A stretch of 64,000 nucleotides of DNA, from contig NZ_JAIMIA010000005.1 of assembly GCF_019966495.1 (NCBI RefSeq), positions 49,663 through 113,662 of the forward strand, written 5' to 3'. The translations under genes and the position numbers were made by a program. This document shows, one piece after another, positions 18,868-26,851 of the stretch. The stretch is from Tateyamaria pelophila (GTDB lineage: Bacteria > Pseudomonadota > Alphaproteobacteria > Rhodobacterales > Rhodobacteraceae). The notes beneath the pieces were generated by a model, which was given only the letters and a program-made list of their open reading frames with translations, searched no databases and had not been told where the DNA came from. Within the stretch, counting starts at the first letter, position 1, and every line of letters begins with the position of its first letter.

Positions 18868-19364
18868 CAGGCGGCCTCGTATTGGGCCTGCAACGCGGTG
18901 CGTTGGTCTGCATCTATCCGATCAAAGGTGACCATGCCGTTCAGGTGGTCCATTTCATGTTGCGCACATATGGCCGCGAATCCGGTCAAGTCCTGCGCAT
19001 GCTGCACACCCTCCAGATCAGTCCATCCCATGCGGATGGTGGTAGGGCGGGACACCTGCGCGGAAACACCGGGAATGGACAAACACCCTTCCGGCCCCTC
19101 TGCAACCACAGCGCCCAGGGAGATGATTTCCGGATTGATGCAGACAACAGGATTTCGCCCGGCCTCCTTGGCAGTAGGATCCATCACGAACACGCGGAGC
19201 ATGACACCGATCTGAGGGGCGGCCAAGCCACGCCCGGGAGCATCATACATCGTGTCCAGCATATCCTCGACCAATACGCGCAGATCGGGCGTGATTTCAG
19301 CCACCGGCGCACAGTTTTGGGTCAACCGCGCGTCCGGCCATTTCAAGATCGGACGTATACTCAT
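18867..19364 (-). CDS. def: Peptide deformylase (second copy)
   Basis: 165 residues. Motifs: GRGLAAPQ (44-51, Arg in place of the usual hydrophobic residue), EGCLSIPG (92-99) with the metal Cys, and HEMDH (136-140) with the catalytic Glu. It should therefore bind metal and be active, though the Arg in motif 1 near the S1' pocket may change specificity. It is coupled to the first def gene by an ATGA overlap. Overall similarity to the third copy (shared [15 protein letters not shown]) suggests these two arose by duplication. Confidence 0.95.
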   Translation of the reverse strand: MSIRPILKWPDARLTQNCAPVAEITPDLRVLVEDMLDTMYDAPGRGLAAPQIGVMLRVFVMDPTAKEAGRNPVVCINPEIISLGAVVAEGPEGCLSIPGVSAQVSRPTTIRMGWTDLEGVQHAQDLTGFAAICAQHEMDHLNGMVTFDRIDADQRTALQAQYEAA

Positions 19365-19885
19365 GCTTTTTCGCGGGCGCGCTCGCGCTTGAACTTGACC
19401 ATCTTGCGCGTGATCAGTTGACGTTTCAGCGGCTTGAGATAATCGATGAACAGCTTGCCATCGAGGTGGTCGATCTCGTGCTGCACACAGGTCGCCCAGA
19501 GGCCCGACATCTCTTCGTTCTGTTCGTTCCCATCGCGGTCGATCCAGCGCACCTGCACCTCTGCCGGGCGCGTCACATCTGCGAACTGCTCCGGCATGGA
19601 CAAACAGCCTTCTTCGTAAACGCTGGTTTCCTCTGAGGAGGCCACGATCTCGGGATTGAACATGATCAACGGACGCGGCGCTTCGTTGTCCAGCTTTACG
19701 CAGTCCAAAACGATGAGCCGTTGCAAAATACCGACTTGCGGCGACGCCAGACCGATGCCGGGTGCGTGGTACATCGTGTCCAGCAGATCATCGGCAAGCG
19801 TGCGCAATTCGTCCGTCAGGTCTTCGACGGGAAGGGAGGTCTTTTTCAACCGGGGATCGGGGTGCAGGATAATAGGACGTTTCAT
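19361..19885 (-). CDS. def: Peptide deformylase (canonical)
   Basis: 174 residues. All three family motifs are canonical: GIGLASPQ (43-50), EGCLSMP (92-98) and HEIDH (136-140), with a basic C-terminal tail (KMVKFKRERAREKA). This is the likely main deformylase that removes the N-formyl group from new proteins. First gene of the def-def-def-fmt unit; divergent from the aminotransferase gene over 99 bases. Confidence 0.97.
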   Translation of the reverse strand: MKRPIILHPDPRLKKTSLPVEDLTDELRTLADDLLDTMYHAPGIGLASPQVGILQRLIVLDCVKLDNEAPRPLIMFNPEIVASSEETSVYEEGCLSMPEQFADVTRPAEVQVRWIDRDGNEQNEEMSGLWATCVQHEIDHLDGKLFIDYLKPLKRQLITRKMVKFKRERAREKA

Positions 19886-19984
19886 GGCAATTCATTTAGG
19901 GGATGGCGGCCCAAGCTGCAATGTCCCCTTGCACCTGCGGATCACCAGAGTAGCCTGCCGCCGACGCCAATCAGGAGAACCCAT

Positions 19985-21154
19985 ATGAGCTTTGACGAAA
20001 TCATCGACCGCCGCGGCACGCATTGCAGCAAATGGGACATGATGGAAAAAATCTATGGCGTCTCGCCCGAGGACGGGCTTGCCATGTGGGTTGCCGATAT
20101 GGATTTTCGCCCGCCGCAGGCCATTCTGGACGCCGTCCAAGGCCAAGTGGATCATGGGGTGATCGGGTATTTCGGGGATGACAGCGCCTACAAGGCCGCG
20201 ATTCAATGGTGGATGGATACCCGCCATGGGTGGACGGTGGATGCCGCGGATATCTTTTCCACCCATGGGCTGGTGAATGGCACGGCGCTTTGCGTTGACA
20301 CATTCACGCAGCCCGGCGATGGGGTTATCCTGTTCACGCCCGTGTACCATGCCTTTGCCAAGGTGATCAAAGCCAACGACCGCCGTGTTGTCGAATGTGA
20401 ACTGAAACAGGTCGACGGACGCTACGAGATGGATTTCGCGGCTTACGATGCGCAGTTGGATGGCACCGAAAAGATGGTCATCCTGTGCTCGCCGCACAAT
20501 CCCGGTGGCCGGGTCTGGACGGCCCAGGAACTGGCGGAGGTCGCGGCCTTTGCCAAACGGCACGACCTGATCCTTGTCTCTGATGAAATCCACCATGATC
20601 TGGTGATGCCCGGAAACACCCATATTCCGATGGCCCTGATCGAGGGGATCCAAGACCGGCTGATCATGATGACGGCCACCACCAAGACGTTCAATATCGC
20701 CGGGGCGCATGTGGGCAATGTCATCATCGCCGATCCGGATCTGCGCAAACGGTTTGACAAACGGATGATGGCGCTGGGCCTGTCGCCCAATGCGTTCGGG
20801 ATGTTCATGGTGCCTGCCGCCTATTCCCCGGAAGGGGCGGCATGGGTGGATGATCTGGTCCGCTATCTGGATGGAAACAGGCGTCTGTTTGATGAAGGGG
20901 TGAATGCGATCCCCGGCCTCAGGTCGATGCCGCTTGAGGCGACGTATCTGTCCTGGGTTGACTTTGATGGCACCGGGATGAGCCGCGAGGAATTCACCAA
21001 AAGGGTGCAAACGGATGCGGGGATTGCCGCCAATCACGGCCCCACATTCGGCAAAGGCGGCGAAAGCTGGCTGCGGTTCAACATCGCAACGCCCCGCGCG
21101 CGTATTCAAGAGGCCGTTGAGCGGCTGACACGCGCCTTTGGCGATCTGCAATAG
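19985..21154 (+). CDS. MalY/PatB-type PLP-dependent C-S lyase / aminotransferase
   Basis: 389 residues from the ATG at 19985 (RBS CAGGAGA). Fold-type I features: SPHNPGGRVW, VSDEIHHDL and the PLP lysine in TATTKTFNIAG (Lys234). The N-terminus DEIIDRRGTHCSKWDMM and MWVADMDF are typical of the MalY/PatB group, which cleaves cystathionine and similar C-S bonds to give homocysteine or thiols. Substrate not determined. A 9-bp hairpin follows the stop. Confidence 0.9.
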   Translation: MSFDEIIDRRGTHCSKWDMMEKIYGVSPEDGLAMWVADMDFRPPQAILDAVQGQVDHGVIGYFGDDSAYKAAIQWWMDTRHGWTVDAADIFSTHGLVNGTALCVDTFTQPGDGVILFTPVYHAFAKVIKANDRRVVECELKQVDGRYEMDFAAYDAQLDGTEKMVILCSPHNPGGRVWTAQELAEVAAFAKRHDLILVSDEIHHDLVMPGNTHIPMALIEGIQDRLIMMTATTKTFNIAGAHVGNVIIADPDLRKRFDKRMMALGLSPNAFGMFMVPAAYSPEGAAWVDDLVRYLDGNRRLFDEGVNAIPGLRSMPLEATYLSWVDFDGTGMSREEFTKRVQTDAGIAANHGPTFGKGGESWLRFNIATPRARIQEAVERLTRAFGDLQ

Positions 21155-21159
21155 GCGCC

Positions 21160-21184
21160 GCCGACGCTCTCAAAAAGCGTCGGC
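21160..21184 (+). terminator. Hairpin after the MalY/PatB gene
   Basis: GCCGACGCT, 7-base loop, AGCGTCGGC: a perfect 9-bp stem starting six bases after the stop and followed by only three T in AATTT. It lies between two convergent genes, so it may end transcripts from either side. Confidence 0.5.
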
Positions 21185-21204
21185 AATTTGAACCCTGCAT
21201 TGGG

Positions 21205-22439
21205 TCAGTGACCGGTAAACACCAATGTTTGCAAAGGCAGAAGCAATGCGCGGATGCGCAAGCCCGCGGCGTGTACGACGCCTACCGTGTCGACGACGTG
21301 CAGGAAAATCCGGTGGAAAAAGCCCAGCGTGTCATCGGTTTCAAGCCGATGGTGGTTGTCGGTGTAGGCGTTGGCGATACAGCGGCTGCCCGGCGGGATA
21401 CCGTCCGCCTGCCCCGGAAAGATCGGCTCAAGATAGGCGCTTATCGTGCCGGGCGTGCCAATATTCTGTGGATCCAGCAGAAGATCTGAGGGACGTACCT
21501 GACCCGAGGCAATCACATCCTGAACTTCGACGATCACCATCGGAATGATCGTGAACGGCTTGGAGATACACATCATTTCCGCGACGCCCCCTTGCTGGAT
21601 CACTTGCGTGGTCACTTGCGGAAAGCCCGCGAGAAAGCGGCCATAGCCCACCTCTGTCGGCACAAGAATACCGGCAGGGCGCAAGACGGGGCTGACAATA
21701 TCACCCACCTGCAGGGACAACTGTTCGATCCGGCCTGTGGTGCCCGCATAGATCGTCAGTTTCTCGATCTCTGTCTCGGCTTGCTCAAGGGCCGCTTCGG
21801 CGCTGGCGCGTTGCGCCGGCAATTGCACGGAAATCTTCGCTTCAACCGCGCTCAGGTCCGCCATGGCCGCGTCCACGGACGCTTGGTTGGCAGAAACCTG
21901 CGTTTCAAGGATTTCAACGTCGCGGACGCTCACGGCACTCGATCCACGCTCGAGCAGTGAGTTTTGACGATCAAAGTCAGCTGTGGACTGAGTCAGTTGC
22001 GCACGCGCCTGTTCGATCAGGGCATTCGCAGCCGCCCGTTCGGAGCTTGCCAGCACCAGCGACGCCTCGACCTCTGCAATCTGGCGCCGTGCTGTCTCGG
22101 CTGCGGCTTGCTGGCTGCTGTCGTCCAGACGAAAGATCGGCTCGCCTGCCTGCACGTCTTCATTGTTCCTCACAAAAACCTCCGCGACCCGCCCGCCACT
22201 TTCCGACAGAACCGTGACGGTGCGAAAGAAGGACGAGACGTTGCTGGTGGTCGGGTGATAATAAAAAAAATCGTGATCAAGCCGATGGTCAGCATGGCAC
22301 ACAGTGTGATCCCCCACCGCAACTCGTACCAGACTGTGAAAAAGTTGATCTGCTCGCCCCAGCGTTTGCCCTGAAAACGCCGGCGCAGCATGTAATCCGG
22401 CAAAATCGTGACCAGCGAACACAGGAAAAGCTCGAGCAT
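21205..22439 (-). pseudogene. HlyD/EmrA-family secretion protein, reading frame broken at a T8 run
   Basis: Two frames together encode one membrane fusion protein of about 411 residues. The first frame (from the ATG at 22439) gives an N-terminal membrane segment, MLELFLCSLVTILPDYMLRR to ELRWGITLCAMLTIGLITIFF. The second continues YYHPTTSNVSSFFRTVTVLS, GGRVAEVFV (biotinyl-lipoyl half), a long coiled coil and the beta-barrel part. They are joined at eight T (22270-22263 on the minus strand); one extra base would restore the frame. It may be a sequencing error, a real mutation, phase variation or slippage. The partner gene lies immediately upstream. Confidence 0.8.
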
Positions 22440-22445
22440 CGCAGC

Positions 22446-22793
22446 TTACTCCTTACTTGTCATGCTGTGCAGGGATTTGGCGATGGATTGCAACGGCGTG
22501 ACAATATCCGGAGGGCGAAACGCCGCCAGGACAATGGCAGCCACCCAAAACAGGTTATTGTGCGTAAACAGGGCCAGCATCGCCAGAATGCTGATCAGTT
22601 GTAACTGCGTTGCATTGCCCTTGTGCGCCATCCGTTCCGGCAGTGCATGCAGGGTGAAATAGGCGACCCCGATCAACAGCACCGCGCCCACAAGGAAAAA
22701 GACCATGAAGGTGAACAGGAAATCGCTGCCGTCGGCCCCAGCCAAATAGGACGGCAGATGCTCAGGGGCCAGCGGGTGTCGCGTCTCTGACAT
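22446..22793 (-). CDS. DUF3302-like inner membrane protein paired with HlyD protein
   Basis: 115 residues with two membrane segments (FLFTFMVFFLVGAVLLIGVAYF and ILAMLALFTHNNLFWVAAIVLA). The link FTLHALPERMAHKGN and the end FRPPD resemble the small YiaW/YibI proteins (DUF3302), which in enterobacteria precede HlyD-like YiaV/YibH genes; the same gene pairing here supports the match. Function unknown. It starts with ATG and ends six bases before the HlyD start. Confidence 0.7.
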   Translation of the reverse strand: MSETRHPLAPEHLPSYLAGADGSDFLFTFMVFFLVGAVLLIGVAYFTLHALPERMAHKGNATQLQLISILAMLALFTHNNLFWVAAIVLAAFRPPDIVTPLQSIAKSLHSMTSKE

Positions 22794-22907
22794 GAATGAA
22801 CTCGCCTGAAGGAATGGTCGCTATGTCACGTAACGCTAGCCGCGCCTGTGCCACATGACCACCCCAAACCGAGCATCATCGCTTCTGATTATCCGGTATG
22901 TCGCAGC

Positions 22908-23345
22908 CTATTCACCCGGATCTGATACTGCGATCAAGGCCACTGGCGCGTCTGCTGCAATTTCAAAATCCACCGCGGCGCGATCCGCCACGGCCGTCAA
23001 CCGCTTGAACTCGAATCGCATCTCGCCATTCTCCTCTTCGAACGCGACGATCAGGCACCGGAACAAGTGGATTGCCCCGTCATAAAGGTCGGCATGGCCT
23101 CGCAAAACCGGGACTGAACCCGCTTCCAACGAAAATCCCGATTTCCACAGGCGCAAGACCGGGTGGGCCCTGCCATTCGCAACCAAACGCAGGCGCGACC
23201 CTGATTTGAGTGCAGCAAGCCGGGCGCTGTCCAAACCCGCCTGCACTTCCCTTGGGACAAAAGTCGTCACGGCCTTATCTCCTGCTCCGCGGCACAACGC
23301 GCGTTTCAGCCGCGTCACCCCGTCAGTTAAGTGTCCTGCGTTCAA
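22908..23345 (-). CDS. Conserved-looking hypothetical protein
   Basis: Up to 145 residues. The frame begins with TTG at 23345; a GTG eleven codons later is an alternative start. No signal peptide or membrane segment. The sequence contains VLRGHADLYDGAIHLFRCLIV, EMRFEFKRLTAVADRAAVDFE and a hydrophobic C-terminal strand (APVALIAVSD). I recognise no family. Amino-acid composition is protein-like and matches the neighbouring genes. Divergent from the glutathionyl-hydroquinone reductase gene. Confidence 0.6.
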   Translation of the reverse strand: MNAGHLTDGVTRLKRALCRGAGDKAVTTFVPREVQAGLDSARLAALKSGSRLRLVANGRAHPVLRLWKSGFSLEAGSVPVLRGHADLYDGAIHLFRCLIVAFEEENGEMRFEFKRLTAVADRAAVDFEIAADAPVALIAVSDPGE

Positions 23346-23476
23346 CTTACGAGCTATGTGTAACCAATCCGTGACTTCCCCCCTGTGCGCAAATGCAGGG
23401 CCGATGCGCGACCGATGGCATAGGTTTTGCGGGCCGATCCGATTACATCAAGATAAACTAAGGAGGAAGATGGGAC

Positions 23477-24463
23477 ATGGGCCTTTTGATCGACGGTGTT
23501 TGGCACGACCGGTGGTATGATACCAAATCCAACGGCGGAAAATTCGAACGCGCCGCCGCCAAATTCCGCAACTGGCTGACGCCGGATGGCAGCGCAGGCC
23601 CGTCCGGAACAGACGGCTTCAAAGCTGAATCCGGGCGCTACCACCTCTATGTCTCCCACGCCTGCCCCTGGGCGCACCGCGCGCTGATCTTCCGCACCCT
23701 CAAAAACCTTGAGGATCACATCAGCGTTTCCGTCGTGCATCCCGACATGCTGGACGATGGGTGGACCTTTGAAACAGATGCGTTCGGAGCGACCGGTGAC
23801 ACGCTCTACGGGCTGCCCTTTGCCCGCGACATCTATACCAAGGCGGACCCGGCATTCTCCGGCCGTGTGACCGTGCCGATCCTGTGGGACAAGGAGCGCG
23901 AAACGATCGTGAGCAATGAAAGCTCAGAGATCATCCGCATGTTCAACAGCGCCTTTGATGAGATCACCGGAAACACGGACGACTATTGGCCTGCCGAATT
24001 GCGTGACGCCATCGCACCCGTCAATGACCGGATCTACGACACGCTCAACAACGGCGTTTACAAGTCCGGCTTTGCCACATCGCAACAGGCCTATGACGAA
24101 GCGGTACATGCGCTGTTCGACACCATGGACTGGCTCGAAGAGCGACTGTCCACCCGTCGCTACCTGATGGGCGGCACGCTGACCGAGGCTGACTGGCGGC
24201 TGTTCACGACGCTGGTACGCTTCGATTCCGTCTATCACCTGCATTTCAAATGCAATCGCAACCGTGTGGTGGATTACCCGAATCTCTGGGCCTACACCCG
24301 CGAGCTATACCAACGCCCCGGTGTCGCCGAGACCGTCAACATGGACCACATCGTGCGCCACTATCACTACAGCCACGAAAGCATCAATCCGCACCGGATC
24401 ATCCCAATCAATCCCGTGCTCGATTTCGGGGCGCCGCACAGCCGCAATCAACTGGCCGCGTAA
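23477..24463 (+). CDS. Glutathionyl-hydroquinone reductase (Xi-class GST)
   Basis: 328 residues. The active-site motif SHACPWAHRALI has Cys63 in CPWA, the mark of glutathionyl-hydroquinone reductases (YqjG/EcmB type), followed by the HPDML region and a C-terminal all-helical GST domain (TEADWRLFTTLVRFDSVYHLHFKCN). These enzymes reduce glutathionyl-hydroquinones. ATG at 23477 follows AGGAGGA. Its 3' end overlaps the convergent receiver-like gene by 16 bases. Confidence 0.93.
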   Translation: MGLLIDGVWHDRWYDTKSNGGKFERAAAKFRNWLTPDGSAGPSGTDGFKAESGRYHLYVSHACPWAHRALIFRTLKNLEDHISVSVVHPDMLDDGWTFETDAFGATGDTLYGLPFARDIYTKADPAFSGRVTVPILWDKERETIVSNESSEIIRMFNSAFDEITGNTDDYWPAELRDAIAPVNDRIYDTLNNGVYKSGFATSQQAYDEAVHALFDTMDWLEERLSTRRYLMGGTLTEADWRLFTTLVRFDSVYHLHFKCNRNRVVDYPNLWAYTRELYQRPGVAETVNMDHIVRHYHYSHESINPHRIIPINPVLDFGAPHSRNQLAA

Positions 24464-24807
24464 TGTTCGACCATGGCCGCCAGATCCTCTGGCGCCGTGG
24501 TCGCAGGCAGGAACGCGCAGGCGTTGCTCGAATGATTGAAAATTGATCCGTCCGAGAAGAATGTGGTGTTGGTGACGAAAATCACCCGCGCCTCGGGTCT
24601 GCGGTAGTTGGCGAAATCCGACACGGCCAGAGCGCTTCCATATTCCAACACAAGATTAAGAACGATGATATCAGTCTCGTGCTCAGACAGATATCTCACA
24701 GCATCGGTCTGGCCGGTGGCCAGCGCAACGCTCATGCCCTGTCTTTCAAGGTGACGCCGCCATATCGCGGCCAGGTCTTGGCAGCTTTCGACAATTAACA
24801 CGTTCAT
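24448..24807 (-). CDS. CheY-like receiver domain protein lacking the phosphoacceptor Asp
   Basis: 119 residues from the ATG at 24807 (GTG two codons upstream also possible). The strand-helix pattern of a lone receiver domain is clear (MNVLIVESCQDLAAIWRRHL, TDIIVLNLVLEYGSALAV, ARVIFVTNTT). The acidic pair at strand 1 is Glu7-Ser8, the phosphorylation site is Asn51 (VLNLV), and the conserved Lys near the end is missing. It is therefore unlikely to be a phosphorylated switch. A perfect CtrA box lies 59 bases upstream. Confidence 0.8.
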   Translation of the reverse strand: MNVLIVESCQDLAAIWRRHLERQGMSVALATGQTDAVRYLSEHETDIIVLNLVLEYGSALAVSDFANYRRPEARVIFVTNTTFFSDGSIFNHSSNACAFLPATTAPEDLAAMVEHYAAS

Positions 24808-24865
24808 GATCACTCCGGATCGAGCCGATTTCTATACCATACCCTTTCACTTGGAGCCGATTGTC

Positions 24866-24881
24866 TTAACAAACTATTAAC
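24866..24881. promoter_or_regulatory. CtrA-type box TTAA-N7-TTAAC
   Basis: TTAACAAACTATTAAC matches the full alphaproteobacterial CtrA consensus. It lies between the divergent receiver-like gene (start 59 bases away) and cobC (start 115 bases away); distance favours control of the receiver-like gene. Binding is inferred from the motif only. Confidence 0.6.
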
Positions 24882-24995
24882 AAGAATGAATATGCCTTAA
24901 CACATTCCGATCACACTTGATAAATGCGCGGTGATCCGCTCTTTGCTGGCGCGTATCCGCCAAAATGAGGGTAAGTTTAACTGGAGCCTTGCACA

Positions 24996-25934
24996 TTGAC
25001 TAAAGCACGAGATCACGGAGGTGGAATCGATGCGGCGGCCGCGCAATATGGCGGAGACCGCTCGGATTGGATCGACCTCTCGACCGGGATCAATCCCGTT
25101 CCCTACCCGATTCCCGACCTGCCCATGTCAAGCTGGACGGCCTTGCCGGATCAGGCGGCGGCCCAGGCCTTGACCCAGGCAGCGCGCCATTTCTGGGGCG
25201 TTCCCGAAGGCGCGGATATACTGGCCGCCCCCGGCGCCTCCGCCCTGATTGCCCAGATCCCCCGCCTTGCCAAACCTGCCCGTGTGATGATCCCCGCGCC
25301 AACCTATAATGAACACGCGGCCAGTTTTGCGGCACAGGGATGGCAGGTGACAGGCCATGCGCCCGCCGAAGCGCAGGTTCTGGTTCACCCCAACAACCCG
25401 GATGGGCGGCTCTGGTCGGCATCCGCCCTGTCGGGCGGTCTGAACATCATTGACGAGAGCTTTGGCGATATCGCACCGGATCGATCGCTGATCGCGCAAG
25501 CAGATCGACCGGGCGTTCTGATCCTCAAGAGCTTTGGCAAATTCTGGGGTCTCGCAGGCGTACGATTGGGCTTTGTCATCGGCGACCCAAAGCTGATCGC
25601 CAGGCTGCGCGACATGCTGGGCCCCTGGCCGGTTTCAGGGATCGCGCTCACCGTCGGGGCGCGCGCGTTGCAAGATACACAATGGGCTGCTCAAACGCGC
25701 CAGCGGCTTACAAATGACGCGCACCAACTGGATGCACTGCTAAGCGGCCATGGCGCTACAGTCGTCGGCGGCACGACGCTGTTCCGCCTCTATGACGTTG
25801 ACGATGCGCAACTCTGGCAACACCGCCTCGCACAACACCACATCTGGAGCCGCACCTTTCCTTACGCTTCAAACTGGCTTCGCCTTGGCCTGCCCGGCCC
25901 GCAGGATTGGACAAGGCTGGAGGCGGCCCTTTGA
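24996..25934 (+). CDS. cobC: L-threonine-O-3-phosphate decarboxylase-like (CobC)
   Basis: 312 residues, fold-type I PLP enzyme. HPNNPDGRLW (131-140), IIDESFGD (151-158) and the PLP Lys182 in SFGKFWGLAGVRLGF are typical of the cobalamin-pathway CobC/CobD group, which decarboxylates threonine phosphate to the aminopropanol phosphate used in the nucleotide loop. The start is TTG at 24996 after CTGGAG; the ISTGINP-like DLSTGINPVPYP follows at the right distance. Its stop overlaps the cobD start (TTGA). I see no cobalamin riboswitch upstream. Confidence 0.9.
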   Translation: MTKARDHGGGIDAAAAQYGGDRSDWIDLSTGINPVPYPIPDLPMSSWTALPDQAAAQALTQAARHFWGVPEGADILAAPGASALIAQIPRLAKPARVMIPAPTYNEHAASFAAQGWQVTGHAPAEAQVLVHPNNPDGRLWSASALSGGLNIIDESFGDIAPDRSLIAQADRPGVLILKSFGKFWGLAGVRLGFVIGDPKLIARLRDMLGPWPVSGIALTVGARALQDTQWAAQTRQRLTNDAHQLDALLSGHGATVVGGTTLFRLYDVDDAQLWQHRLAQHHIWSRTFPYASNWLRLGLPGPQDWTRLEAAL

Positions 25935-26851
25935 GCACACCCGTTTTGCTCGTCCTTGCGTTGATCCTCGACGCAATCGCGGGCGAGCCGCGCTGGCTGT
26001 GGTCCCGCGTTCCGCATCCGGCTGTGCTCATGGGCAGGGCGGTCGGAGCCTTGGACAAATCGTGGAACGGCACCAATGGCACCAAGCTGCACGGCTGCAT
26101 CGCCATCGCCATACTGGTCATAGGCGCAGGCGCCATCGGATGGGCCATCAGCGTTTTGGGACCGGTGGCCACGACCCTCGGAGCGGCCATCCTGCTGGCC
26201 CAAAAATCACTGGTCGAACATGTCAGGGCCGTGAGTGAAGGCCTCGCACAATCTGAAGAAGCCGGGCGCAAGGCGGTCGCAATGATCGTCAGCCGCGACG
26301 TCAGCCAGTCCAGCGCCTCGGACACCGCACGTGCCGCAATCGAAAGCCTGTCGGAGAATTTCAGCGACGGCGTCATTGCGCCCGCCTTCTGGTTTCTGAT
26401 CGCAGGGTTGCCGGGGATCATGATCTACAAGGTCGTGAACACCGCCGACAGCATGATCGGATACCTCACCCCGCGCCATGCGCAGTTTGGGTGGGCCGCT
26501 GCCCGCCTCGATGATGTCCTCAACTGGATACCCGCCCGGATCACAGCCGTGTTGATCGCGCTGGTCGGGCAAAGCCTGTCGCAGTGGAGCGCCATCACTC
26601 GGGATGCCGCACACCACCGCTCGCCCAACGCAGGCTGGCCCGAGGCCGCCATGGCACGCGCCCTGTCCATCGCGCTGGCCGGGCCACGCAGCTATCACGG
26701 CACGATACAGGACTTGGCCTGGGTCAATGGAACAGGACGGCGCGACCTCACACCGGTCGATATTGACGCTGCAATAACTATAACATGGAAAGCATGGGGC
26801 ATCGCGATTCTCGTCACCGCATCCATCGGAGGAATTTCATGGGCCTTTTGA
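25931..26851 (+). CDS. cobD: Adenosylcobinamide-phosphate synthase (CobD/CbiB)
   Basis: 306 residues from the TTG at 25931, which overlaps the cobC stop as TTGA; another TTG lies eight codons upstream. Family signatures are LILDAIAGEPRWLWSRVPHPAVLMG near the N-terminus, NTADSMIGYLTPRHAQFGWAAAR in the middle and RDAAHHRSPNAGWPEAAMA. It is a membrane protein attaching aminopropanol (phosphate) to adenosylcobyric acid. The 3' end overlaps the transglycosylase gene by 13 bases. Confidence 0.94.
   Translation: MSTPVLLVLALILDAIAGEPRWLWSRVPHPAVLMGRAVGALDKSWNGTNGTKLHGCIAIAILVIGAGAIGWAISVLGPVATTLGAAILLAQKSLVEHVRAVSEGLAQSEEAGRKAVAMIVSRDVSQSSASDTARAAIESLSENFSDGVIAPAFWFLIAGLPGIMIYKVVNTADSMIGYLTPRHAQFGWAAARLDDVLNWIPARITAVLIALVGQSLSQWSAITRDAAHHRSPNAGWPEAAMARALSIALAGPRSYHGTIQDLAWVNGTGRRDLTPVDIDAAITITWKAWGIAILVTASIGGISWAF

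Noticed and set aside
19892..21151. 419-codon minus-strand frame
   Set aside because: Antisense to the MalY/PatB gene.
24882..24995. Cobalamin riboswitch before cobC
   Set aside because: No B12-box-like sequence or pseudoknot arms seen between the CtrA box and the TTG start.
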